Below, one piece after another: positions 41,025-49,132 of a stretch of DNA of 64,000 nucleotides; positions within the stretch are counted from its first letter, which is position 1; the number at the start of each line of letters is the position of its first letter. Position numbers and translations under genes: made by a program. The notes under the pieces were generated by a model. It was not told the origin of the DNA. It saw only the letters and a program-made list of their open reading frames with translations, and ran no database searches. The DNA lies in assembly GCA_017307755.1 (NCBI GenBank), contig JAFKGQ010000018.1, positions 124,001 to 188,000 on the forward strand, in the 5' to 3' direction. The DNA comes from Chitinophagaceae bacterium. GTDB lineage: Bacteria; Bacteroidota; Bacteroidia; Chitinophagales; Chitinophagaceae.

Positions 41025-43328
41025 TTGGCGCCTGTAAAGCAACTCCCCAAAAGGACATCCCGGATCGTCCGGGTCTTCTGGATAAGTTTTCTCTGCGGCC
41101 TGCTGGCCTTTATCTTCCTGCTGGTGCTCATCGGCATGGGAACTTTTGGCAAGCTGCCTTCCCTGCACGAGCTGGAAAACCCTACCCTGGTGCTGGCATC
41201 CGAAGTAATGGCCGATGACGGCACACCCATGGGCAAGTACTATACGGAAAAAGGCAACCGCACCCACGTGGACTATAACGACATTTCACCCAATGTCATA
41301 CATGCGCTGGTGGCTACGGAAGACGAACGTTTTTATGAACACTCGGGCATCGACGGCATCGCGGTGATGAGGGCTATATTGAAGTTTGGAAAGGACGGTG
41401 GCGGCAGCACACTGACGCAACAGTTGGCCCTGAATATGTTTAATGGCGAACGCAGTCGAAGTAAAGTCCGCAGGGTCATCCAAAAATTAAAAGAATGGAT
41501 CATCGCCATTCAGTTGGAACGGAACTTCACGAAGGAAGAGATCCTTTCGCTCTATCTGAATGACGTATCCTTCAGCGATAATGTTTATGGTATCCGGGGC
41601 GCCGCCAGGACCTTCTTCCAGAAAGACCCGGCCAACCTCAGCGTGGATGAAGCCGCCCTGCTGGTAGGTATGGTAAACAACCCCCGCTTCTTCAACCCCC
41701 GCACCAATCCAAAGGCAGCCATGGAGAGAAGGAATATCGTGATCAACAGGATGGTGACCAATCATTATCTCGCAGAAGGCGATGCCCTCGTCTTTAAGAT
41801 GAAACCCATCGATATGAGTCACTACCGGAAGCAGGACGAGAACAATGGACTCGCCCCTTATTTCAGGGATGTACTTAGAAGCGATCTGAAAAAATGGTGT
41901 AAGGAACATATGAACCCCGAGACGGGCGAGCCCTTTAATCTTTACCAGGACGGGCTGAGGATCTATACAACCATCAATCCCCGCATGCAGCAATATGCAG
42001 ATGAAGCCGTCGCACAGGCGATGCCGCAATGGCAAAAGATACTGAGTACCCAGCCCAACGTCGTCTCCGGGGATATCTGGAAGGGGCATATCAATGTGCT
42101 GGAAACAGCCATGCGCAACAGCGAACGATGGAAGGTAGACGAAGAGGACAGCATGTCGGCGCCGGCCATCCGCAACAGCTTCCATCAGCCCGTGAAGATG
42201 AAAGTATTCGCCTGGAATACCGCCCATGAAAAAGACACCGTGATGACACCGATGGATTCGATCAAATACTACAGGCAGATGCTGCAGACAGGCTTTATGG
42301 TAATGGACCCGGTCACGGGCGCCGTAAAGGCCTGGGTGGGAGGCATCGATTTCAGGAACTATAAGTTCGACCACGTCAACATCAATACCAAACGCCAGGT
42401 AGGCAGCTCGATCAAACCCTTCCTGTATAGCCTTGCCATAGAAGACTTCAATTTTACGCCACAGACGCAATGCGATGCCGTCCAGCAGTATTTCCCGGAA
42501 TACAAAGCCTATGTCCCCGCCCGGGCCAATCCCCGGGTAAGCGGCACCCGCACCATGGCTAACGGACTTGCATGGTCCATCAATGAAGTGGCAGCCTATA
42601 TCATGAAGCAATTTGGCCCCGAAGGGCCCAAACGCTTTGCCGAGTATATCCATCAACTGAACATCCCAACGGCCGTAGAACCCTATCCCTCCCTGGCCCT
42701 GGGCGCCTGCGAGCTATCCTTGTATGAAATGATGTGGGGCTATACGGTCTTCCCTTCCGGCGGCATCAGCACCCAGCCTTACTATATCTCCCGTATCGAA
42801 GACAAACACGGGAATGTCCTGGCGCGCTTTCCCCCGGATCACAAAGAAGTACTCAGCCATGCCACAGCCTATACCATGACACGGATGATGCAGGGACCCG
42901 TAGACTTTGGTACAGCAGCAGGATTACGAGGACGTTTAGGCATTGCCGAAATGGGCGGCAAGACTGGCACGACCAATGACAACTCCGATACCTGGTTCAT
43001 GGGTTATACGCCGCAGCTCATGGCCGGCGTCTGGATAGGCTGTGACGACCGCTTTATCCGGCTGGATGGCAGACGCGCAGATGGCGGACACGTAGCCCGT
43101 CCTGTATGGGAATATTTCTTCGCCAAAGCGCTGGCCGACCCAAAATTGGGTCTGGATAGACGGGCGGTATTCGCCAAACCCGACAGCCTGGGGCCGCAGT
43201 ACGATTACCAGAACCTCATCGATAAAAACCCGCCGCCGGGCGCCGAAGGCATCGACCAGGGGAATGGTAATGCCGATCAGTACCTGACGGCGGACACAAC
43301 TTCAAAAGTAAGATCGGGCCAGTATTGA
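41025..43328 (+). CDS. Class A penicillin-binding protein (PBP1A-like)
   Basis: 767 residues from a TTG start at 41025; the next in-frame ATG lies beyond the membrane anchor (VFWISFLCGLLAFIFLLVLI), so TTG is needed. The glycosyltransferase domain (about 70-245) has EDERFYEHSGIDGIAVMRAI with the catalytic Glu and GGGSTLTQQLALNMF. The transpeptidase domain has the three active-site motifs SSIKPF (Ser nucleophile), SIN and KTGT. It polymerises and cross-links peptidoglycan on the outer face of the inner membrane. The C-terminal tail is short and polar. It is a single gene, convergent with the CxxC protein gene 9 bases away. Confidence 0.95.
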   Translation: MAPVKQLPKRTSRIVRVFWISFLCGLLAFIFLLVLIGMGTFGKLPSLHELENPTLVLASEVMADDGTPMGKYYTEKGNRTHVDYNDISPNVIHALVATEDERFYEHSGIDGIAVMRAILKFGKDGGGSTLTQQLALNMFNGERSRSKVRRVIQKLKEWIIAIQLERNFTKEEILSLYLNDVSFSDNVYGIRGAARTFFQKDPANLSVDEAALLVGMVNNPRFFNPRTNPKAAMERRNIVINRMVTNHYLAEGDALVFKMKPIDMSHYRKQDENNGLAPYFRDVLRSDLKKWCKEHMNPETGEPFNLYQDGLRIYTTINPRMQQYADEAVAQAMPQWQKILSTQPNVVSGDIWKGHINVLETAMRNSERWKVDEEDSMSAPAIRNSFHQPVKMKVFAWNTAHEKDTVMTPMDSIKYYRQMLQTGFMVMDPVTGAVKAWVGGIDFRNYKFDHVNINTKRQVGSSIKPFLYSLAIEDFNFTPQTQCDAVQQYFPEYKAYVPARANPRVSGTRTMANGLAWSINEVAAYIMKQFGPEGPKRFAEYIHQLNIPTAVEPYPSLALGACELSLYEMMWGYTVFPSGGISTQPYYISRIEDKHGNVLARFPPDHKEVLSHATAYTMTRMMQGPVDFGTAAGLRGRLGIAEMGGKTGTTNDNSDTWFMGYTPQLMAGVWIGCDDRFIRLDGRRADGGHVARPVWEYFFAKALADPKLGLDRRAVFAKPDSLGPQYDYQNLIDKNPPPGAEGIDQGNGNADQYLTADTTSKVRSGQY

Positions 43329-43337
43329 TTGATCACA

Positions 43338-43775
43338 TCACTCCGGCTGCATGTGAAGACTGACCCCAATCCTGTTCCAGGCATTGATATTGATGATGGC
43401 CATGATGATCTGCGCCGTTCTTTCTTCCCCGAATTGAGCAAGGGCCTTCTGGTAAAGACCTTCTGAAAGCCCATGTTGGTGAATAAGCGTGATCTCCTCC
43501 GTCATCTCCAGGATCAATCGTTCCTCGTCCGTGAATTGCGGAGACTCCCTCCATACGGACAGTAGATACAACCGCTGTTCCGTCTCCCCTGCCTCCCGCG
43601 CATCCTTTGTATGCTTGTTGACACAATAGGCGCAGCCATTGATCTGAGAGGCCCTTATCTTGATCATCTCCTGCTGTATGAGTGGGATACCAGTGGATGT
43701 GACATACCTGGCTAATTCGTTCATGGGTTTGTAAGCACCGGGCTGCACTTCCCTCATTTTAAATCTTTTTTCCAT
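43338..43775 (-). CDS. Carboxymuconolactone decarboxylase family protein, AhpD-like
   Basis: 145 residues, all helical, no signal. The AhpD core motif is present: QINGCAYCVNKHTKDAREAG with Cys48, Cys51 and His55. AhpD-type members reduce peroxiredoxin partners; others have unknown peroxidase or decarboxylase-like roles. It is divergent from a secreted thioredoxin-like gene, with a pair of direct repeats in the 111-base gap, so both may answer to one redox-linked regulator. No regulator gene is adjacent. Confidence 0.9.
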   Translation of the reverse strand: MEKRFKMREVQPGAYKPMNELARYVTSTGIPLIQQEMIKIRASQINGCAYCVNKHTKDAREAGETEQRLYLLSVWRESPQFTDEERLILEMTEEITLIHQHGLSEGLYQKALAQFGEERTAQIIMAIININAWNRIGVSLHMQPE

Positions 43776-43826
43776 TTTATTCGTCTTTTAATACTGTAAA
43801 ATTACTATCGTCTTACACTATATATG

Positions 43827-43858
43827 TAGTCCAGATGCTATAAAACACATAGTCCAGA
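43827..43858. promoter_or_regulatory. Direct repeat TAGTCCAGA in the AhpD-like/thioredoxin gap
   Basis: TAGTCCAGA at 43827-43835 and 43850-43858, a period of 23 bases, between divergent starts at 43775 and 43887. The copies flank the place where a -33 element of the AhpD-like gene would lie (a -7-like TAATTTTA occurs nearer to its start). Confidence 0.4.
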
Positions 43859-43886
43859 AAGAACGTCCTATAAAGGTTGTACCTTT

Positions 43887-44324
43887 ATGCACGACATGCG
43901 TACCATATTATTATTGTTATCCTTATCAACCCTTATCTCCGCCCGGGCACAGGTGGAGCCGGACCCGGAAAAAGCCTTCCTGGAAGCCCGGCAATCCGGC
44001 AGACAGATCCTACTCGTATTCTCCGGCAGCGATTGGTGCCTGCCTTGCATACGCTTTGAAAAAAACATTTTGACCGACAGCGCCTTCCGGAATTTTGCCG
44101 GAGAACGCTTTGTCATCCTGGAAGCCGACTTCCCCCAGCGAAAAAAGATCCCGGCGCCAAGAAGATCCCAATATGAGGCTCTGGCAGGAGAATTCAACGC
44201 CGAGGGGGCTTTCCCCAAGATCGTGCTGCTCACTCCCGACAAAACATTGCTGGCCGTGCTCCCTTACACAGGCCAGTCCCCCTCCGACTTCATCGGAGAA
44301 GTAAGGAAGTCCTTAAAGCCATGA
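43887..44324 (+). CDS. Secreted thioredoxin-like protein
   Basis: 145 residues; ATG 43887 or 43896. A signal peptide (TILLLLSLSTLISARAQ) leads to a thioredoxin fold with the redox motif WCLPC (Cys51, Cys54), LVFSGSDWC before it, and the cis-Pro segment AFPKIVLLTPD. It probably acts in the periplasm on disulfides. It is the first gene of a tight operon: its stop overlaps the ApbE start by 4 bases (ATGA). In Bacteroidota this kind of protein is found next to ApbE, DUF4266 and DUF3570, as here. Confidence 0.88.
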   Translation: MHDMRTILLLLSLSTLISARAQVEPDPEKAFLEARQSGRQILLVFSGSDWCLPCIRFEKNILTDSAFRNFAGERFVILEADFPQRKKIPAPRRSQYEALAGEFNAEGAFPKIVLLTPDKTLLAVLPYTGQSPSDFIGEVRKSLKP

Positions 44325-45244
44325 TCAAACAACAACTACATACCCGGCTGATGGGCTCCTCCTTCGAGCTGATAGTAGTGGAAGAAAACGAACCCGTCGC
44401 CATAAAAAAGCTTCAGGAAGGTGCAGCCGAGATCCGGCGCATCGAAGCCCTGCTGACAGAATTCAGCCCGGACTCACAGACATCATTGCTGAACAGACAT
44501 GCCGGCGTGCATCCGGTGCGGACAGACCCAGAGGTCCTACAACTTATCCGGCGCTGTCTGCATCTTTCCGCCATTACTCAGGGCGCTTTTGATATCTCGG
44601 CCAGCGCACTAAAAGCCTTGTATAATTTCAAGGAAAAACAGGCCTGCGTACCAGAAGCGGCCCTTTTATCCGATACATTGGCAGCTGTGGGTCACCGGCA
44701 CATCCACCTTTCCGGAGATACCGTATTCCTCTCAAAAAAAGGTATGCGCATAGGGTTCGGGGCCATCGGTAAGGGTTATGCGGCCGACAAGGTACGGTCA
44801 TTATGGAAGTCTCAAGGGGTCAGAGCAGGCGTTATCAACGCCAGCGGTGACCTTACTGCCTGGGGGCTCCAGCCCGACGGCACCCCCTGGCGGGTAGGCA
44901 TCGCCGACCCGCGCGATCCGTCCCGCATCCTGCTTTGGCTGCCGGTGGATGACGCCGCAGTCGCTACTTCAGGCAACTACGAACAATATTTCGAAATAGA
45001 CGGCATTCGTTATTCCCATAACATCGACCCCCGCACCGGCATCCCCGTACGAGGTATCAAAAGCGTCACTATCATCAGCCCTTCGGCCGAACTGTCCGAT
45101 GCGCTTGCCACTGCCGTCACTGTCATGGGCGCGACGGCAGGACTTCACCTGATCGATCAACTGCCGGAAGTCCATGGTATAATTATTGATGAGAAAGACC
45201 ATTTGCTGTCATCCAAAAACATCACAACTCATGCACATAACTGA
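44321..45244 (+). CDS. apbE: FAD:protein FMN transferase (ApbE family)
   Basis: 307 residues. Family motifs: MGSSFELIVVE, FSPDSQTSLLNR, GAFDISASAL, the FAD-binding GFGAIGKGYAADKV, GVINASGDL, ATSGNYEQYF, SHNIDPRTGIPV and DALATAVTVMG with the Mg-binding Asp region. ApbE moves FMN from FAD to a Thr/Ser of a target protein, usually outside the cytoplasm. No signal peptide or lipobox is visible, so this copy may be cytoplasmic or exported another way. It overlaps the thioredoxin-like gene (4 bases) and the DUF4266 gene (14 bases). No neighbour has a clear flavinylation motif. Confidence 0.93.
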   Translation: MIKQQLHTRLMGSSFELIVVEENEPVAIKKLQEGAAEIRRIEALLTEFSPDSQTSLLNRHAGVHPVRTDPEVLQLIRRCLHLSAITQGAFDISASALKALYNFKEKQACVPEAALLSDTLAAVGHRHIHLSGDTVFLSKKGMRIGFGAIGKGYAADKVRSLWKSQGVRAGVINASGDLTAWGLQPDGTPWRVGIADPRDPSRILLWLPVDDAAVATSGNYEQYFEIDGIRYSHNIDPRTGIPVRGIKSVTIISPSAELSDALATAVTVMGATAGLHLIDQLPEVHGIIIDEKDHLLSSKNITTHAHN

Positions 45245-45461
45245 CAGATCGCTAACCCTGGCAGTCCTGCTCTTGACCACCACCTGCACCCTTTATGGCT
45301 GCACCGAGGTAAAACCCTATCAACGGGCATATCTCAACGATGCCGCAATGCGCCCGGGAAAAGCAGACATAGAGAAATTCGACAACAGCGTCCACACCTA
45401 CCGTGAAGGCGCCAGCGGAGGCGGCAACGGAAAATCCAGCGGAGGCTGCGGATGCAACTAA
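45231..45461 (+). CDS. DUF4266 small lipoprotein
   Basis: 76 residues from ATG 45231, which overlaps the apbE end by 14 bases; an ATG at 45186 is open but lies further inside apbE and spoils the signal. A lipoprotein signal ends LYGC, then TEVKPYQRAYLNDAAM, the DUF4266 core. The tail is Gly-rich and ends GGCGCN, two Cys that could bind metal or be oxidised. Function unknown; the gene is always near ApbE and DUF3570 as far as I recall. It is 6 bases before the DUF3570 gene. Confidence 0.85.
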   Translation: MHITDRSLTLAVLLLTTTCTLYGCTEVKPYQRAYLNDAAMRPGKADIEKFDNSVHTYREGASGGGNGKSSGGCGCN

Positions 45462-45467
45462 CACAGC

Positions 45468-46730
45468 ATGAAGAACAAATACCTTACACTTGCATTGTTG
45501 ACAACGATGCTGCATGCCCATGGGCAGCAACGGCAGGATAGTTTATATAAAAAACAACGCATATCCCGGACAGATATACAAGTGCTGTTCGGATATTACA
45601 CACAGAACGGCGACCATTCCGCCATCACGGGAGGAAGGGGGACGGAACAACTGCATGTATATTCCCCTGAATTCACCATCACCCATCACCTGGATTCAGC
45701 CCGTAGCTGGTCGCTGAACGCGGGAGTGGACGTGATCTCCTCCGCATCCCTGGACAACATCGATTTTATCGTTTCTTCCGCCTCAAAACTTTCAGCAAGG
45801 ACGCATATCAGCCCCTCCTATACTTTCAAGCTCAAAAAGTCGGATACCCGTATCACACTAGGGACCGGCATCTCCGTCGAATCCGCCTATCTCTCCTTCC
45901 CCGCCGGACTGTCAGTCAACCATACCAACCCCTCAAAATCCCGGGAATGGAGCGCTGGTATCCAATGCTATTTCGACGATCTCCGGTACGGGTGGATCAG
46001 CGCCGAATACTTACACCCGGTGGGACTGATCTATCCGGCCGAGTTGCGGGATACCAGCTGGTTTCCCAATTACCGGCGCAATTCCTACAACCTTTCCTTT
46101 GCCTGGTATCAGGTGCTCAACGCCCGGATGCAACTGGCCATATTCCCGGAACTGGTCTACCAGAAAGGACTCCTGTCCACCCCCTATCACCGCGTATACT
46201 TCCGTGGCGACCGGTTTAGAGAAAGGGTGGAGAAACTGCCCATCGAAAGATGGAAATTCCCCCTGGCAGCCCAGCTGAATATATTCGCCGGCGCCCGGAC
46301 CATCATCCGCAGCTACTACCGGTGGTATCACGACGATCTCGGTATCACAGCCCACACACTGCAATTCGAAGTACCTGTAAAACTAAACCCCGCGCTCAGC
46401 CTGGCGCCCCTGGTACGCCTGTACACACAGACAGCCGCACGCTATTTTGCGCCTTACGGACAGCATGACCTGACCGAAAAATATTATACCTCTGACTATG
46501 ATCTATCCAAATTCAACAGCTATAAGACAGGCCTGACCATACGCTATGCTCCTCAGCGGCCGATGAGTCCCCATTATACTTTTAATGCGCTGAGCCTCCG
46601 CTATTCCTGGTACAAACGTTCCGACGGACTGGCCGCCCATATCCTCACCCTGCTAGTGGAACTGGAACACACCCGCTCCCGCGCACTCCATCAGGCTTTT
46701 TCATCGGACGGGATCAATCATTCGGATTGA
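45468..46730 (+). CDS. DUF3570 outer-membrane-like protein
   Basis: 420 residues with a signal peptide ending AHGQ. The mature part reads as a beta-barrel with many aromatic strands (SWSLNAGVDVISSASLDNID, YTFKLKKSDTRITLGTGISV, LSLRYSWYKRSD). The N-terminal DHSAITGGRGTEQLHVYSP is the conserved DUF3570 opening. DUF3570 has no assigned function known to me. It is the last gene of the thioredoxin-ApbE-DUF4266-DUF3570 operon, and its 3' end overlaps the convergent Kelch gene by 17 bases. Confidence 0.88.
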   Translation: MKNKYLTLALLTTMLHAHGQQRQDSLYKKQRISRTDIQVLFGYYTQNGDHSAITGGRGTEQLHVYSPEFTITHHLDSARSWSLNAGVDVISSASLDNIDFIVSSASKLSARTHISPSYTFKLKKSDTRITLGTGISVESAYLSFPAGLSVNHTNPSKSREWSAGIQCYFDDLRYGWISAEYLHPVGLIYPAELRDTSWFPNYRRNSYNLSFAWYQVLNARMQLAIFPELVYQKGLLSTPYHRVYFRGDRFRERVEKLPIERWKFPLAAQLNIFAGARTIIRSYYRWYHDDLGITAHTLQFEVPVKLNPALSLAPLVRLYTQTAARYFAPYGQHDLTEKYYTSDYDLSKFNSYKTGLTIRYAPQRPMSPHYTFNALSLRYSWYKRSDGLAAHILTLLVELEHTRSRALHQAFSSDGINHSD

Positions 46731-47754
46731 AGACCTTTTCGGGATCGAAAATGTCGAAATTATCAAATGTTGTGCTGTTGCCGGTACCGCCTGTGCCGAT
46801 GTAGCTCTTCCCATTGATGGTAAAGGCTACGGCTCCCGTCCTGAGCGCACGGGGATAAGGCGAACGCTGGCTCCAACGATCGGTGGAAATATCATACGCC
46901 CAGGTGGGCGACATCAACGAGCCATTCTGCCCCGTCACCAGGTAGGCTTTGCCATTGTCGACAAAGACCGTAGCATACTCCCGCTCGATACTCGTATACC
47001 CGTCGTCAAAAGTACCCGGGTCGGTGTTGGTGATATTGGCCAATGGCTTCCAGGGCGCCTTCTGCGACGGATCGAATTCCCAGAAATCCCGGGCCATGGT
47101 CTGGTTGTTCGAGCCGGTGACAAGGTACGCTTTGTCATTATATACAAAGGCTACAGCGCCGCGCCGTTTGGAAAAATTCAGGTCCGTGCCCGGTGTCCTC
47201 GCCCAGCTGTCCGTAGCCGGGTCATACTGGTAGAAATCGCTCAATGCATAGATGCTGTACCCCGTGCCTATATAACCTTTCCCCTGGACGGCAAAACCCA
47301 CGGCATCGTAACGCGCGCCGCCGGGATAATCGGCCTTCTTTGACCACTTTTTATTCACAACATCATACTGATAGAAACTGCTGAACCTATGTATGCCATC
47401 CCACCCCGTACCGACATAACCATAGTTGCCAATGCTAAAAGCAGCCGCACTGCTGCGGGGCGTATCAGGAAATTGTTGTAACTGCGTCCAGCCGGTATCA
47501 CTGCTGAACGACCAGAAATCACTCAGCCGGTTGTTAAAAACGCCACCCACCGTCTCATTGAACCCCATCCCCACATAGGCCATGTTGTCAACGACAAAAC
47601 AAAAGGCATTGCTGCGGGGATACCCCCCGATGGCGCTGGCCTGTATCCAGTCACCCGTTTGCAGATAAGAAGGAGTGGTCTTGCCACAAGATAAATTACA
47701 AAAGATGGTTAATACGGCAAAGCCGGCAATAGGTAAGTAAAAATAACGGCGCAT
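46714..47754 (-). CDS. Kelch-repeat lipoprotein
   Basis: 346 residues with a lipoprotein signal ending NLSC (Cys23). At least five Kelch-type blades are visible, each with an aromatic-Gly-Gly/Thr-Gly turn: NMAYVGMGFNE, YGYVGTGWDG, GKGYIGTGYS, KAYLVTGSNNQ, KAYLVTGQNG, KSYIGTGGTG; W/YDI-FWEFD segments complete the blades. It forms a beta-propeller on the periplasmic or outer side of a membrane. Its ligand is unknown. It is divergent from the GH8 gene with a shared 130-base gap and could be co-regulated with it. Confidence 0.9.
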   Translation of the reverse strand: MRRYFYLPIAGFAVLTIFCNLSCGKTTPSYLQTGDWIQASAIGGYPRSNAFCFVVDNMAYVGMGFNETVGGVFNNRLSDFWSFSSDTGWTQLQQFPDTPRSSAAAFSIGNYGYVGTGWDGIHRFSSFYQYDVVNKKWSKKADYPGGARYDAVGFAVQGKGYIGTGYSIYALSDFYQYDPATDSWARTPGTDLNFSKRRGAVAFVYNDKAYLVTGSNNQTMARDFWEFDPSQKAPWKPLANITNTDPGTFDDGYTSIEREYATVFVDNGKAYLVTGQNGSLMSPTWAYDISTDRWSQRSPYPRALRTGAVAFTINGKSYIGTGGTGNSTTFDNFDIFDPEKVFNPND

Positions 47755-47808
47755 TGAAAAGGGTTTCTATCAAAGAGCGATAAGCATCATACATCGCGGC
47801 AAAAATCC

Positions 47809-47836
47809 TGTTAAGGTTTTCTATAAGAAATGTTAA
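47809..47836. promoter_or_regulatory. TGTTAA direct repeat upstream of GH8, LytTR-like spacing
   Basis: TGTTAA at 47809-47814 and 47831-47836, a 22-base period. In context CCTGTTAAG and AATGTTAAT partly fit the LytTR half-site pattern with GTT core. The site lies between the divergent Kelch (47754) and GH8 (47885) starts. Confidence 0.35.
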
Positions 47837-47884
47837 TGACAATATATGCCGGATGGCCCGAAAATTGTAACGTCTTATCTTGCT

Positions 47885-49132
47885 ATGATGATAAGGAACT
47901 TTCTGCAGATGATGTTATTAGGTAGTTTTTTTGGCGGCATATCCGGCCGGCCCTCCGTCCCGCCGACAGCCAGACCCTTCCCCCAGCACGTTGCTTACAA
48001 GGAAGGCTGCATACTCCCCAACCATATCTCCCGGCAGCAGATGGATGACAGCGTTCGCTCTTTTTATAAAGCCTGGAAACAACGTTATATCAGGAAAGGA
48101 TGTAATATAGGAGAGTTTTATGTGTGGTTCGAAGGGCCATATACACACAATAAACAATGTGTGTCCGAAGGGCAAGGCTATGGCATGATCATCACGGCCC
48201 TGATGGCCGGCGCTGACACCACGGCCCGGACCACCTACAACGGGTTATACCATTATTATAAGAACCACCCCAGCAAGACCGATCCCTACCTGATGGCATG
48301 GGCCCAGAAAAAGGATTGCCGTAACATCGACGGCAGCTCTGCTACTGACGGCGACATGGATATCGCCTACTCCTTATTATTGGCCGACGCGCAATGGGGC
48401 AGCAAAGACGGGATCAACTACAGAGAGGAAGGCCGCCGGATGGTGGATGCCATCCTGCAAAAAGAGATCAATAAAAAAACTTTCTCGATCCTCCTCAGCA
48501 ATTCGTCTGAGCATGATAGTAAGGACTATTTCGATATGCGTACTTCGGATTTCATGCCGGCCCATTTTCGTTCCTTCCGGAGCGTCTCCGGGGATGCAGA
48601 TTGGAATAAGGTCATCGATAATAATTATACGCTGTTTAAATATTTACAGGCTGCCTATAGTCCGGATGCAGGGCTCTTCCCGGACTTTATCAACAAAGTG
48701 GGGACACAGGTCAAACCCGCCCGCCCGCGGTATCTCGAGTCTCGCTATGACGGCGCCTATAATTACAACGCCTGCCGCATCCCCTGGCGTATCGCCACGG
48801 ACTTCATCGTCAACGGCGATCCCCGGTCGGCCGACATCGTAGGAAAGATCAATCGCTGGATACGTAGCACCACAAAAGGTAATCCCGACAATATATCCGC
48901 CGGTTATAGCCTGGGAGGCGAAGACCTCAAGGACAGGTACTATGAAGCCCTCTGTTTCATCGGCCCTTTCGCTGTCGCCGCCATGATCGGAAAGGACAAT
49001 CAACCCTGGCTGAACAAATTGTGGGACTATATGGTGAATTTTCGCCTGACGGGGTTTGATTATTATGACAACAGTATCAAGATGATCAATATGATCATCC
49101 TATCGGGAAATTACTGGACCCCGGGGTCTTGA
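47885..49132 (+). CDS. Glycoside hydrolase family 8 protein
   Basis: 415 residues from ATG 47885, which gives a signal peptide (NFLQMMLLGSFFGGISG); the frame is open from 47846. GH8 catalytic motifs: QCVSEGQGYGM with the general acid Glu95 and NIDGSSATDGDMDIAYSLLL with Asp155/157/159 including the base. The (alpha/alpha)6 barrel continues with DYFDMRTSDFMPAHFRSF and YNYNACRIPWRIATDF. GH8 enzymes are inverting endo-acting glycanases (cellulose, chitosan, xylan or lichenan). The substrate cannot be read; no SusCD pair is adjacent. Its 3' end overlaps the hybrid kinase gene by 22 bases, convergent. Confidence 0.93.
   Translation: MMIRNFLQMMLLGSFFGGISGRPSVPPTARPFPQHVAYKEGCILPNHISRQQMDDSVRSFYKAWKQRYIRKGCNIGEFYVWFEGPYTHNKQCVSEGQGYGMIITALMAGADTTARTTYNGLYHYYKNHPSKTDPYLMAWAQKKDCRNIDGSSATDGDMDIAYSLLLADAQWGSKDGINYREEGRRMVDAILQKEINKKTFSILLSNSSEHDSKDYFDMRTSDFMPAHFRSFRSVSGDADWNKVIDNNYTLFKYLQAAYSPDAGLFPDFINKVGTQVKPARPRYLESRYDGAYNYNACRIPWRIATDFIVNGDPRSADIVGKINRWIRSTTKGNPDNISAGYSLGGEDLKDRYYEALCFIGPFAVAAMIGKDNQPWLNKLWDYMVNFRLTGFDYYDNSIKMINMIILSGNYWTPGS

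Noticed and set aside
41487..42656. Open frame (389 codons) on the minus strand
   Set aside because: Antisense to the penicillin-binding protein, whose active-site motifs fix the coding strand.
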